Position numbers and translations under genes: made by a program. A stretch of 17,025 bases of DNA, from NCBI GenBank assembly GCA_024641365.1, contig JAHEDF010000027.1, positions 1 through 17,025 on the forward strand, read 5' to 3'. Positions 8,601 through 16,965 of this stretch are shown here, one piece after another (within the stretch, counting starts at the first letter, position 1; every line of letters starts with the position of its first letter). The notes beneath the pieces are model-generated. The model did no database searches. It saw only the letters and a program-made list of their open reading frames with translations, and was not told the DNA's origin. The DNA is from Planctomycetota bacterium (lineage in GTDB: Bacteria; Planctomycetota; UBA11346).

Positions 8601-9433
8601 TCGCTTGTAATGAAAAAGCTGCTCGAGGTTATCGTGAAGAGTGTCATGATATCACGTGGGAATTAGGATCGGTATATGCGTGGAGTTGGTTGCCTGTATT
8701 ATGTTATAGCGGACGTTTGCATGAATTGCGTTCCATGGTTGGGCAAGTGGAACGTGAATTTGGACAATTAAACGACCTCTACACCTTAGTAACGATGCGG
8801 ACTGTAGTTTCTCCGTGGTTAACATTAGCTGATCACGAGCCGAAAAAAGCCATCACTGACAGTGCCAATGCGGTTGCCAGTTGGTCGAAAAAACATTGGC
8901 ATTTACAACATCTGTTTGCGGAAATGGCTGCCGCGCGAGCTGAATTATATCAGGGACAGGGCGGCGCTGCATTTGAACGTTTAAATGCCTGTTGGCCAAA
9001 GTTCACAAGCAATATGCAACATTTATTGCAAAATAAGCGCATGTTTATGGTTGATTTACGAGGCCGTTCAGGAGCCATGGCAATTTTATCAGGTGAGTTG
9101 CCAGCGTCAGAATTGCATCGCATTATTCGTGATGCAAAACAATTAGAACGCGAAAAAACGCCGTGGGCGAGTGCTTATGCCATGGGATTACGAGCAGCGA
9201 TCGCATTAATACAAAAACAATCAGCGCGAGCGATTAGCTATTATGAACTCGCTTTAGTTGCGTTTGAAAATATGCGCATGCCGTTACATGCTGCGGCTAC
9301 TCGGATTCAATTGGGCACACTGAAAAATGATTTGACAATTATTGATATAGGAATGGCGGCTTTAATTAAATTAGGCATTAAAGAACCAAAGTCATTTTCA
9401 GCAACACTCGTTGCAGGTCCCGTTTTACTATAA
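5666..9433 (+). CDS. Ser/Thr protein kinase fused to AAA-type ATPase and helical-repeat domain (PknK-like)
   Basis: A 1255-residue cytoplasmic signalling protein. Residues 14-310 are a Hanks-type kinase: glycine loop GVGGFGTVYEA (21-31), Lys43 in VAVK, Glu59 of helix C, HRDLTPRN (176-183, Asp178), DFG (196-198), and GTPKYMAPEQ in the activation segment. The lysine normally found in HRDLK is Thr180, and residues about 102-150 are an insertion before the catalytic loop. Residues about 325-620 form a P-loop ATPase with Walker A APSGMGKS (358-365) and Walker B RIVVFIDD (478-485). The remainder (about 700-1240) is alpha-helical and TPR-like. Kinase plus STAND-like ATPase plus repeats is the PknK-type layout, in which the tail is thought to sense a signal. 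No membrane helix is present. The ATG at 5666 has AGGTG at 5656-5660, a close but usable site. It is a single gene with no visible substrate partner beside it. Confidence 0.9.
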   Translation: MRPPHARPPLAGRYRLGTVIGVGGFGTVYEAYDEITRSRVAVKSLREVDPQRLFLFKQEFRLLADTRHPQLVQYYELFQEKDRWYLAMEYIEGIDLLTHVRGGLLQQSDSTTMTRSALGGEVYDKDGQPLTPVHDDVIRGSSDVLVANETEIERLRSLLPQLAGGLEHLHDNNLVHRDLTPRNIMIENTGRLIILDFGLALRGSGTSVLRNMRVGTPKYMAPEQISSEPSTAAADWYAVGCIMYEMLTGIAPFVGSSAQVLNAKKTTNPADPRELHPHLPDDLCALALEFLAFDPNDRPIDAGDRLRHCATAMTKMRAPTRVPASMPFIGRELQLKKIDHSWRSSIRDKKANVVLVRAPSGMGKSAFIERFFEKLPPGEQLILRSRCYQHESVPFKAIDGLTDAISEYLQDVPEENILEMLPDGMSYVTRLFPSLRIIPAINEAAAQQPPSTLDPHELRRRGFSTLRALFERLSLQQRIVVFIDDMQWGDDDSLAALVDILAPPNNPQLFMIMSSRVEDDGTAMLERITNAFSQVGISPINIDLGPLTTEEVNALQNKLHVNDSNFKDVMGVVFRDSGGHPLFMRELIAASIKGPLAGNQPTLRDLLAQRLLGLSSTARHLIEVAAVAGRPRSLSLLHQAIHDEDNLAAAIHQLGADRLARLRHVQGREELTVYHDKIAETAIALLSPERLRAHHLAIADALLKTEQPDLEAEALSQHFLAYGDQARGWQYGLIAAQRATESLAFERAVALYRTLLPIMPAAANRPEFLMKMGAVLANAGHGVEAARIFLEAGSDPRCENRQDALQLSAGQFLRSGYMDDGLSVAKQVLSEVGLKWHERTGAALFSLLLRRMWLRMRGIHFTERDPATIPAKNRLKMDALWSLGHGLGGVDTIRGAEFQIRHLLMALKAGDPYRVGRGVAWESILNATEGKRGGRRRAQIYYQAAQNIATKLGNEHASAWSWAATGYDHWCKGEWDAAIACNEKAARGYREECHDITWELGSVYAWSWLPVLCYSGRLHELRSMVGQVEREFGQLNDLYTLVTMRTVVSPWLTLADHEPKKAITDSANAVASWSKKHWHLQHLFAEMAAARAELYQGQGGAAFERLNACWPKFTSNMQHLLQNKRMFMVDLRGRSGAMAILSGELPASELHRIIRDAKQLEREKTPWASAYAMGLRAAIALIQKQSARAISYYELALVAFENMRMPLHAAATRIQLGTLKNDLTIIDIGMAALIKLGIKEPKSFSATLVAGPVLL

Positions 9434-9458
9434 TATCAGTAATGGTTTTAATAATTTA

Positions 9459-11174
9459 CTATTTCGAAATGGCGATTCCAGGTTCTTTTGGCCCAGGCCT
9501 CCGGGCGACGGCTTTTTTAACACAGCTGGTTAAAATGTAAGTGCCAATAATCCAGCCGATCATGCAAGTCAGCAAGGCACTGCCTATTCCGATTAGCAAT
9601 ATGTTATACCAATCGTCCATATGTCTGGCGCTATGGACGGCTGTAAGAAAAGCGAGAAAAGCGCCAGATATAGTCGATAAGATAATAAATAATAAACCTT
9701 GAAATATTGTTTTAAATAAATCTGAGCGCCACGCACGTAATGCACGTCGTACGGTTTTATTCATAACCAGTTTTTTGCGCCACCCGCTAGTGGCAGTTTC
9801 CGGAATATAAAAAGGACGGCAATCAAATCCGTCTCGCCAGCTATCTATTAAGGCATCGCCAGCAATAGAAAATGATGAACCAAGTAATTTCCCAGCTAAT
9901 GGAATCCGTGTTACAATGATTGCTTTAAATAAATAATAAAATCGCAACACGAAAAAACCGCTCTTCACTAGTATTATATTACGCAACGATGGCACTGGTG
10001 TATTTGCCGGGCGAATCATCGCAGCCTGTTCCGGTGGTAATAAGGTTTCGATGAGCATAAACGGCACATCGCGCCGCATGGAGGGAGGTAAATATTCGGA
10101 TAAGAAGAATTTCAGGGTACGGGTTAATTTCTTACCCATATCAGTGGCTTTGATTTGGCGTTTACTTATAATAGCAAATAGTTGTTTTGCGCTGTTATAA
10201 TTATCCGGCAGCAATTCAGCTTTAATACCCATAATGTGACCGACTAAAAGCCATGCATGTAAAAAAGCTTCGCAGTCGTCGTTACTGAGACGGCATCCCC
10301 AAGCTTTAAGCCCTTCAGGAATTGCGAGACCAAAAGTGAGCAACGTGTAAGCCAAATCCTCTTGGTTAACTGGCAACCCTAATTTTTCGACATCGTACTT
10401 AATGAATGGTGGATTATTGTTTTCATTATTTTCATTTGCAGGTGGTTGATAGGTAAGGGCACTTAGTGAACTCGCAGCAAAATTATTTTGCGGCTTATTC
10501 AGTAAAGATTTTGCTAAAACGTGTGGTTTAGTGAGCAGCGTGCGTAATGATGCATGCAGCATCCGTACTTTTCGCGCAGCAATATATCCTTCCCCCCAGA
10601 CATAACGCTCTTCGTGTTCACCCATATTTTTCGGCAGATCGCGAAAAATATGTAATCCTTTTGGATGCATCACGGCATCAAGCATGAGGCCTGTTTCATA
10701 AATGCGCTGATAAATAAATCGATGCTGTCCTAATTTTCCCGTTTGATAAAGAGCCGGGATGCCGTTTCCAATGACATAGCATAACGGCAAGCTGCTGGCA
10801 TATAAAACGCCAACGATGGCAAGCATGTTTTCACTCCAAATCGTGCATGCGCGAGCCAGTTTTGCTTCATCAACCCATGATGGCACTGAAATCGGATCAA
10901 AATAATCACTATATTTGGTAGGCATGCGCTCAAGTGCACGCGTAATTGAGGAATCTTTTAATAATACTAATTCTGGTGCGAGTAATAATAAATCAGCAAT
11001 GCCTAATAATTGTTGATAGCCAAGACGGCCAGTCGCTTTATCAAAAGGCACATCGTTAATGATGCCTTCGGCTAATGAATCGACAATGTCATCGCCCTTC
11101 GAGCGAGCATCGTTTAGGATCGCATCGTTCCATCGTTCAGTCGCAGATGCGGTTATTGTTTGGATAGGCGTCAT
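9459..11174 (-). CDS. MpaB/latex-clearing-protein-like putative haem oxygenase (DUF2236) with C-terminal membrane anchor
   Basis: The 571-residue protein matches the oxygenase MpaB / Lcp (DUF2236) family: RIYET (157-161, an RxxxT pair as in Lcp), ARKVRMLHASLR (200-211) with His207 as the expected haem ligand, PVNQEDLAYTLLTFG (268-282), and a helix with EAFLHAWLLVGHIMGI (302-317) followed by ELLP. Lcp relatives are b-type haem oxygenases that cleave rubber-like polyisoprene; other members are uncharacterised. Residues about 490-513 and 523-550 form two membrane helices with a basic tail, placing the haem domain at the membrane. Asn-rich residues about 246-254 look like a linker. The start is the first Met in frame; upstream only GGAC resembles a binding site, and TATAAA on the minus strand (11215-11220) could be a -10 box. 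It converges on the kinase gene with 25 bases between. The substrate is unknown. Confidence 0.75.
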   Translation of the reverse strand: MTPIQTITASATERWNDAILNDARSKGDDIVDSLAEGIINDVPFDKATGRLGYQQLLGIADLLLLAPELVLLKDSSITRALERMPTKYSDYFDPISVPSWVDEAKLARACTIWSENMLAIVGVLYASSLPLCYVIGNGIPALYQTGKLGQHRFIYQRIYETGLMLDAVMHPKGLHIFRDLPKNMGEHEERYVWGEGYIAARKVRMLHASLRTLLTKPHVLAKSLLNKPQNNFAASSLSALTYQPPANENNENNNPPFIKYDVEKLGLPVNQEDLAYTLLTFGLAIPEGLKAWGCRLSNDDCEAFLHAWLLVGHIMGIKAELLPDNYNSAKQLFAIISKRQIKATDMGKKLTRTLKFFLSEYLPPSMRRDVPFMLIETLLPPEQAAMIRPANTPVPSLRNIILVKSGFFVLRFYYLFKAIIVTRIPLAGKLLGSSFSIAGDALIDSWRDGFDCRPFYIPETATSGWRKKLVMNKTVRRALRAWRSDLFKTIFQGLLFIILSTISGAFLAFLTAVHSARHMDDWYNILLIGIGSALLTCMIGWIIGTYILTSCVKKAVARRPGPKEPGIAISK

Positions 11175-11382
11175 CGTTGTCCATGACTGAGAGTAGGTAT
11201 TGGTAACGCTAGTGTTTATATCCGTCTAACGCAAGGATCGGCATTCATTTTATCAAGGTTTTCATCAGAAATCGGGGCAATTTTTAGTCGCCATCATTGA
11301 AAGGATAATGGTTACTCGAATAAACAATTACCACATTTTAACAAGGATTGCCGTTGATTTATGAGACCTTTGCATTGTGGCC

Positions 11383-11388
11383 TATAAT
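11383..11388 (+). promoter_or_regulatory. Possible -10 box (TATAAT) for the CLC gene
   Basis: An exact TATAAT lies 22 bases before the ATG at 11411 and 31 before the in-frame ATG at 11420. No good -35 box sits at the usual distance; TTATGA (11359-11364, 18-base spacer) is the best and matches only partly. A start of transcription near 11395 would leave a short leader and would favour the ATG at 11420, which has GGAGA just before it. The rest of the 236 bases between the two divergent genes shows nothing else I can support. Confidence 0.35.
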
Positions 11389-11410
11389 TATATGCTGACT
11401 CGGCCACGAC

Positions 11411-13378
11411 ATGGAGAGCATGCTACACCCTTTTACTCGTCTGCGCGACTGGTTGCTCAGTCATCCTACTGGACGTTGGGTGGTTTTAGGAAGCTGCGTT
11501 GGCATTTTATGTGGGTTAGCCGCTGCTGTATTTGAAGTTGGCGCGGATGTATTATCCAAATATTTATTAACTGATGTTGCTGGTGCACCTGCGATGGTGT
11601 CATCAAATCATGCGGTACAGGCGGTATCTGATCCGGAAGCATTTAATCCGTTATATATGTTAGCGATAATGACCGCTGGTGGTTTAATTGCTGGAATAAT
11701 AATTATGCGTTTTTCCTTACAGGCTCGTGGTGGCGGTATTGGTGTCGTAGTTGATTCCTTTCATCACAAACGTGGCCATATTCCCATTTCGACGACATGG
11801 ACGAAGTTAGTTGCTACTATTGTTAGTTTGGGTTCCGGCGGCAGTGGCGGGCGAGAAGGACCTATTTCGTTAGTGGGTGCGGGATTTGCCTCGTGGTTTG
11901 CTGGACGTCTGCATTTAACCGCACGCGATCGACGTATATTATTAGTGGCTGGTATTGCCGGTGGTATTGCGGCCGCATTCCGTGCGCCATTAGCCGCTGC
12001 CATATTTGCAGCAGAAGTTTTATATCGTGATGCTGAATTAGAATCGGATGTTATTATTCCGTGTTTTATTGCTGCCGTGGTTGCTTATTTAGTTGGTAGT
12101 ATTGGCTTAGATTTACTAGGCCCACTTGTTGGACATCCAGGCGTTATTGCGTCTTCATTATTTAAACCGGAGCCTGCCGCATTTGGTATTGGCGATTGGA
12201 AACAATTAGGCGGTTACACTTTAGTAGCATTGGGTACGGCTGTTGCAGCAAGATGGTTTATTACGGTGAATGATAAAACCGCTCGTCGTTTTGAATTATT
12301 AAAAGTGCCATTCTGGTGCAAACCTGCTCTCGGCGCCTTATTGGCAGGGTTTGTCGCTATTATTTTATATGTCATTGTCTTGTTTGTTTTGCGTAATGAA
12401 GAACAGGCGCAATTTGCATTAGCAACTATTGGGACGGGATATGGTGTTTTGCATGGATTATTTGCAGGACTTAAAGATTTTGAACATCGTTTTATTATTG
12501 CTGCTTTATTAGGTGTGTTGGCAATTAGCAAGGCGTTTACCACGGCATTAACCGTCGGTTCTGGTGGATCTGCTGGTTTGTTCGGCCCCAGTATCGTCAT
12601 TGGAGGCTGTGTTGGTGGTGCAATCGGGTTTCTTCTTGTCGGGACGCCTGTTGCTCCACCTGTGACTGGATGCGTATTAATGGGTATGGCAGGCATGTTG
12701 GCTGCAAGTCATCGTACGCCTGTCGCTGCATTATTAATGGTAAGCGAAATTGCAGGAACGTATTTATTATTATTACCAGCCATGTGGGTAACTGGCGTTG
12801 CGTTTTTATTCACTGGTCGCCGCAGTCTCATTCCTGGGCAAGTAGATACGTCGCACGATAGTCCAGCTCATCGTAATCATTTATTTGCTGATGTTTTAGC
12901 AAATGCAAAGGTTGCTGATTTATTAATAACACCGCGTGACTGGACCGTTATTCCACCAAGCGCGGACATTGAACGTTGTCGTACTTTAATGGCACCATCT
13001 TCACTCGATCAATTTCCTGTGGTAAATGATGACGGGAAATTAATAGGAATTATTGAACGCAGTGAAGTCGCAAAATTAGGGAACGATCCCATGCTTAATT
13101 CGATGGTGTTGGCGGACGACTTGGCCGGTGGTGCCGGAAGTGCCTTGCGCGCAACCAATTCCTTATCGATGGCGTTAAGCCGACTCCACCAACAACATGT
13201 CGATGAATTGCCGGTGGTGGATGAGAAGGGAATGTTTCTTGGTATGGTAACAAGTGGCATGTTGATGGAACATTATCGCATACATGTTGAACGGGTTGCA
13301 GCCGAACGAAAAGAAGAGGGCTTTACGGTGTCGCAGGATGGCAGCCGTAAGAGCGATAATCACATGCCAAGCTTGTAA
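11411..13378 (+). CDS. CLC-family anion channel/transporter with C-terminal CBS pair
   Basis: The 655-residue protein has a CLC membrane domain (about residues 20-480) and two CBS domains (about 500-560 and 580-635). CLC motifs: RGGGIG at the GSGIP position (Gly108 replaces the central serine), GREGP at 147-151 with the gating glutamate Glu149, FRAPLAAAIFAAEV at 190-203, and GSAGLFGP at 386-393. By direct alignment with the E. coli protein, Glu202 is kept but the internal proton glutamate (E203 there) is Val203. The protein passes anions across the inner membrane; the CBS pair usually binds adenine nucleotides and may gate it. A channel-like mechanism is possible but not proven. The start is either ATG 11411 or ATG 11420; the latter has GGAGA three bases before it. 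The gene is monocistronic: 300 bases without a gene follow. Confidence 0.9.
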   Translation: MESMLHPFTRLRDWLLSHPTGRWVVLGSCVGILCGLAAAVFEVGADVLSKYLLTDVAGAPAMVSSNHAVQAVSDPEAFNPLYMLAIMTAGGLIAGIIIMRFSLQARGGGIGVVVDSFHHKRGHIPISTTWTKLVATIVSLGSGGSGGREGPISLVGAGFASWFAGRLHLTARDRRILLVAGIAGGIAAAFRAPLAAAIFAAEVLYRDAELESDVIIPCFIAAVVAYLVGSIGLDLLGPLVGHPGVIASSLFKPEPAAFGIGDWKQLGGYTLVALGTAVAARWFITVNDKTARRFELLKVPFWCKPALGALLAGFVAIILYVIVLFVLRNEEQAQFALATIGTGYGVLHGLFAGLKDFEHRFIIAALLGVLAISKAFTTALTVGSGGSAGLFGPSIVIGGCVGGAIGFLLVGTPVAPPVTGCVLMGMAGMLAASHRTPVAALLMVSEIAGTYLLLLPAMWVTGVAFLFTGRRSLIPGQVDTSHDSPAHRNHLFADVLANAKVADLLITPRDWTVIPPSADIERCRTLMAPSSLDQFPVVNDDGKLIGIIERSEVAKLGNDPMLNSMVLADDLAGGAGSALRATNSLSMALSRLHQQHVDELPVVDEKGMFLGMVTSGMLMEHYRIHVERVAAERKEEGFTVSQDGSRKSDNHMPSL

Positions 13379-13391
13379 TTTCTGCAGGCAC

Positions 13392-13414
13392 TTTATAAAT
13401 AAATTGTTTATAAA
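13392..13414. repeat. Two copies of TTTATAAA able to form an AT-only hairpin
   Basis: TTTATAAA occurs at 13392-13399 and 13407-13414 with 7 bases between. As the octamer is its own reverse complement, the two copies can pair as an 8-bp stem. It starts 14 bases after the CLC stop. The stem has no G-C pair and no clear T-run, so a role as terminator is doubtful; it may equally be an AT-rich upstream promoter element. Confidence 0.25.
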
Positions 13415-13582
13415 CTTAAAATACTGAAATAATCGAGCCCGTCCCAAATTGAGAATGAATACTACAAACATAATAAATTAACAATCCAGACTAAACGCGA
13501 GTCCATTTTTGAAAATGTATTATTTTGTGTGACTTTTTTATAAATAGGCAAACGTGAGAGTGCTGTCAGCTTAGGGCGGTGC

Positions 13583-13599
13583 ATTGGTTGGGAACCAAT
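13583..13599. promoter_or_regulatory. 7-bp perfect hairpin ATTGGTT-GGG-AACCAAT
   Basis: ATTGGTT (13583-13589) and AACCAAT (13593-13599) are exact reverse complements around GGG. It lies about 85 bases before the ATG of the DUF1549 gene, where a leader or operator would be expected. The pairing is directly visible; the role is inferred. Confidence 0.35.
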
Positions 13600-13658
13600 T
13601 ATGTAGTATTTGAAGAATTCTTTCTCTTTCCATTGTGCCCCATATAGTGCGCTGTCGA

Positions 13659-13672
13659 CCGTATTTTTACGG
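13659..13672 (+). promoter_or_regulatory. Short hairpin over the ribosome binding site of the DUF1549 gene
   Basis: CCGTA (13659-13663) pairs with TACGG (13668-13672) around a TTTT loop. The last two bases are the GG of the GGAG ribosome binding site (13671-13674), and TTTTT follows at 13675-13679. The element could hide the ribosome binding site, or act as a weak terminator or attenuator if translation really starts downstream at 13759. Confidence 0.35.
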
Positions 13673-13683
13673 AGTTTTTGTTA

Positions 13684-16600
13684 ATGATAACGTTTATAAA
13701 ATCACTCAACGTTGTGTTGGGTGTGCAGTATCGATTGCAACGCACCTGGAGATACATCGTGGCACCATTTTTCGCTTCACGTCTGCCGCTTTACCGCATG
13801 CCATTGGTCGCCGGACTGGTGAGTTTCGTGTCCACCATGTACGGCGCATCGCTGCCAAATGTGGAAGTGAAATTTAATCGCGATATTCGTCCGATATTAG
13901 CAGAAGCCTGTTACCATTGTCACGGTCCAGATCCCGCTAGTCGCAAAGCGAAAATGCGTTTCGATCGCGAAGAAGATTTTTTTAGCATACGCGATGACGT
14001 AGCGGTTGTCGCTCGCGGTAAACCGTCAGATAGCTTAATGTGGCAGCGCATTATTACGAATGACAAAGACGATGTCATGCCGCCGCCGGATTCGCACAAT
14101 CAATTAAAACCTGAACAAAAAGAATTAATTCGCCGTTGGATTGAACAAGGCGCTAAATGGGAAAAACATTGGTCATTCATTGCTCCTGTTCGTCCCGCTT
14201 TACCAGAGGTGCAGAATGCGACATGGGCTAAAAATGATATTGACCGTTTTATTTCCCAAAAAGTCGAAGCAGCAAAATTATCACCAGCCCCGGAAGCGGA
14301 TAAATGGACTCTCGCACGTCGTGTCAGTTTAGATTTAACAGGTTTACCACCGACATGGGAAGAGGTAGAGGCATTTGTCGCTGATAAAAGACCAGATGCT
14401 TATGAACGCTACGTCGACACGTTAATGGCAAAACCGGCCTATGGTGAACACCGGGCTCGTTACTGGTTAGACGCTGCACGTTATGCAGATACGCATGGTA
14501 TGCATTTTGATAATTATCGTGATATGTGGACCTATCGCGACTGGGTCATCAATGCGTTCAACCAAAATATGAAATTTGACCAGTTCACCGTCGAACAAAT
14601 CGCAGGTGACTTATTAGAAAATCCGACCCAATTACAATTGATCGCAACGGGTTTCCAGCGCTGTAATATGACTACTAATGAAGGTGGCACTATTGATGAA
14701 GAAAATATTGTTGGTTATGCACGTGATCGCGTAGAAACGATTTCGTGGGTTTATTTAGGACTGACCTCGAATTGTGCCGTGTGCCATGACCATAAATTTG
14801 ATCCTATTACTCAGCGTGATTTTTATTCAATGAGTGCGTATTTCCGCAATACCACACAAGGAGCAAAAGACGGTAATATTCGCGATACACCGCCGATTTT
14901 AGTCATTCCAAAAGAAAGCGATAAAGTACGTTGGGATTCCATTGATGGTGAAATGGCTGTTGCGAAAAAAGAATTAGAAGAACGCCGTAAAGTATTACGC
15001 AATGGCTTTAATGACTGGTTTAAAAAGGTTACAGCAGAGAGCTGGAATGAAGAATTAGCTAAATTCCCTGCATCAGATGTGCATGTGCCATTTACGGGGA
15101 TAGATGATCAAGGTACCATAAAGGCGACTGTTAATGGCAAAGAAGTTGCACCAAATATTAGCGAACCAGTAACATGGAATGATAAAGGTCCATTAGGGAA
15201 GGCGATTACGGTAACAGGTAAAAACGCAGTCACATTCCCAAGTGACATTGGTGATTTCGAAAAAGATTCCACGTATTCGGTTAGTGTGTGGATTAATGTA
15301 CCCAAAGATGCAGGCAATGGATCGCTGCTCAGCCGCATGGATAATGAACAAGGTTACCGAGGTTGGGATATTTGGGTACAGGACAATGAAATCGCAACGC
15401 ACTTAGTCCATCAGTGGCCAGACGATGCGTTAAAAGTAGTCACGACCAAAAAAGCATTAAAACGCGGTACCTGGCAACATATCACCATTACTTATGATGG
15501 CTCTGCAAAACATGCAGGCATGAAAATTTATGTGGATGGCGAATTAGAAGCGACCAAAGCCGAAAAGGATAATTTAAAGAGTAGTACACGAACCACTGCA
15601 CCATTTGTTATTGCTCGGCGCAAGACAGGAGACCTCTTTAAAGAAGTTTCCCTGCAAGATTTACGCATTAATAACCGCATCATTTCAGACGGTGAAATTA
15701 AGCGCCGCGCTGCGACTCCATTTGTGAAAAAATTGTTAGCGCAAAAAGAAGATAAGCGCGACAAAAAGCAAATTGATAAATTATTTGACATTATGTCGTC
15801 TGATGATCCGGAATACGTGGCTAAAAAGGACTTACAAGACAAGTTGGGCAATGAGAAAAAGGCAATTCGCCAACGTAGTCCTGTGGCACATATTCAGGAA
15901 GAAAAAATGAATTCAAAAGCGATGGCGCATATTTTATTCCGTGGTGAGTACGATAAGCGTCGCGAAGAAGTTGAGCCAGGCGTCTATGCGGCTCTTCATC
16001 CACTGCCATCCGATGCGCCAAAAAATCGTCTTGGTTTGGCGCAATGGTTGATGTCACAGCAAAATGGATTGACGCCACGCGTTGTTATTAATCGCATGTG
16101 GCAGGAGTTATTTGGCACTGGCATTGTTAAATCTGCGGAAGACTTCGGCATTATGGGTGAGGCCCCATCCCATCCTGAATTGTTGGATTGGTTAGCGGTC
16201 GAATTTAGTACAGATTGGGATATGAAGCGCATGATCAAATTAATGGTCATGTCTGCGACCTACCGCCAAGCGGCGGTTGCTACCGCCGACAAAATTGAAG
16301 CAGACGCTGAAAACCGATTATTATCGCGCGGTCCACGTTTCCGCATGGATGCGGAAATGATTCGTGACTATGCGTTAGCAGCCAGTGGTATTATGACGCA
16401 TAAAATTGGTGGACCGAGTGTTAAGCCATATCAACCGCCCGGTGTATGGGAAATTGTTGGTATGCGGGAAAGTAATACAAAAATTTATAAACAAGATAAC
16501 GGTGAAGATCTCTATCGGCGCAGTATGTATAGTTTCTGGAAGCGCATGGCTCCTCCTGCAGCGATGGAAATTTTAAATGCGCCAAATCGTGAAATATCCT

Positions 16601-16965
16601 GCTTGCGTCGTGAGCGAACCAATACCCCATTGCAGGCTTTAGTGACGCTGAATGACCCGCAATTTATTGAATCCGCACGTGTTTTGGCTGAACAGGTCAT
16701 AAAGGGCCAACAGGATGATGACAAACGCGTCGAACAAGTGGCGAAACATATTTTGGTACGCAATTTATCTGAGGCGGAAAAAACAGTCGCGAGTGGTAGT
16801 TACAAACGATTATTAGACTATTACCGCATGCATGAAGATGAAGCGAAACAATTACTGACTGTCGGTGAACGTAAACCGGAAGCCGAATTACCAGCGAGCG
16901 ATGTTGCAGCATTAACCATGCTCTGTAATCAATTATTTAATCTTGATGAGGTGTTAAACAAATGA
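13684..16965 (+). CDS. Planctomycete-type cytochrome: PSCyt1 + DUF1549 + LamG + DUF1553 protein
   Basis: A 1093-residue exported protein. Order: signal-type hydrophobic segment (about 40-56), a c-type cytochrome-like domain with NRDIRPIL and CYHCH at 76-80, DUF1549 (PSCyt2, about 185-395) with a second motif CAVCH at 364-368, a concanavalin-like LamG_3 domain (about 465-672, including SVSVWIN and GTWQHITITYDG), and DUF1553 (PSD1, about 769-1050, including NRMWQELFGTGIV and NTPLQALVTLNDPQF). The haem motifs imply covalent haem attachment outside the cytoplasm. The family is very expanded in PVC bacteria and is often linked to polysaccharide breakdown, but its reaction is unknown. ATG 13684 has GGAG at 13671-13674. 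An alternative GTG at 13759 with GGAG at 13748-13751 would give a more normal signal peptide (AxA-like GAS before LPN). The next gene overlaps by ATGA. Confidence 0.9.
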   Translation: MITFIKSLNVVLGVQYRLQRTWRYIVAPFFASRLPLYRMPLVAGLVSFVSTMYGASLPNVEVKFNRDIRPILAEACYHCHGPDPASRKAKMRFDREEDFFSIRDDVAVVARGKPSDSLMWQRIITNDKDDVMPPPDSHNQLKPEQKELIRRWIEQGAKWEKHWSFIAPVRPALPEVQNATWAKNDIDRFISQKVEAAKLSPAPEADKWTLARRVSLDLTGLPPTWEEVEAFVADKRPDAYERYVDTLMAKPAYGEHRARYWLDAARYADTHGMHFDNYRDMWTYRDWVINAFNQNMKFDQFTVEQIAGDLLENPTQLQLIATGFQRCNMTTNEGGTIDEENIVGYARDRVETISWVYLGLTSNCAVCHDHKFDPITQRDFYSMSAYFRNTTQGAKDGNIRDTPPILVIPKESDKVRWDSIDGEMAVAKKELEERRKVLRNGFNDWFKKVTAESWNEELAKFPASDVHVPFTGIDDQGTIKATVNGKEVAPNISEPVTWNDKGPLGKAITVTGKNAVTFPSDIGDFEKDSTYSVSVWINVPKDAGNGSLLSRMDNEQGYRGWDIWVQDNEIATHLVHQWPDDALKVVTTKKALKRGTWQHITITYDGSAKHAGMKIYVDGELEATKAEKDNLKSSTRTTAPFVIARRKTGDLFKEVSLQDLRINNRIISDGEIKRRAATPFVKKLLAQKEDKRDKKQIDKLFDIMSSDDPEYVAKKDLQDKLGNEKKAIRQRSPVAHIQEEKMNSKAMAHILFRGEYDKRREEVEPGVYAALHPLPSDAPKNRLGLAQWLMSQQNGLTPRVVINRMWQELFGTGIVKSAEDFGIMGEAPSHPELLDWLAVEFSTDWDMKRMIKLMVMSATYRQAAVATADKIEADAENRLLSRGPRFRMDAEMIRDYALAASGIMTHKIGGPSVKPYQPPGVWEIVGMRESNTKIYKQDNGEDLYRRSMYSFWKRMAPPAAMEILNAPNREISCLRRERTNTPLQALVTLNDPQFIESARVLAEQVIKGQQDDDKRVEQVAKHILVRNLSEAEKTVASGSYKRLLDYYRMHEDEAKQLLTVGERKPEAELPASDVAALTMLCNQLFNLDEVLNK

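Larger units (their letters stand above)
13379..13683. other. Gene-free intergenic stretch between the CLC and DUF1549 genes
   Basis: About 305 AT-rich bases without a plausible gene. They hold three short hairpin-forming elements, listed separately, and several AT-rich hexamers such as TATAAA at 13539-13544, but no -35/-10 pair with normal spacing that I would defend. The promoter of the large downstream gene is expected here. Confidence 0.6.

Noticed and set aside
12214..12696. A 160-residue minus-strand open frame inside the CLC gene
   Set aside because: Pro/Asn-rich composition typical of a shadow of a hydrophobic coding region; the plus-strand CLC frame explains the DNA.
13483..13506. 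GACT/AGTC pair around AAACGCG as a hairpin
   Set aside because: Only four base pairs are perfect and the next pair mismatches; not distinguishable from chance.
13635..13877. An 80-residue plus-strand open frame at the start of the DUF1549 gene
   Set aside because: It overlaps the cytochrome gene in another frame, lacks a ribosome binding site and shows no family features.
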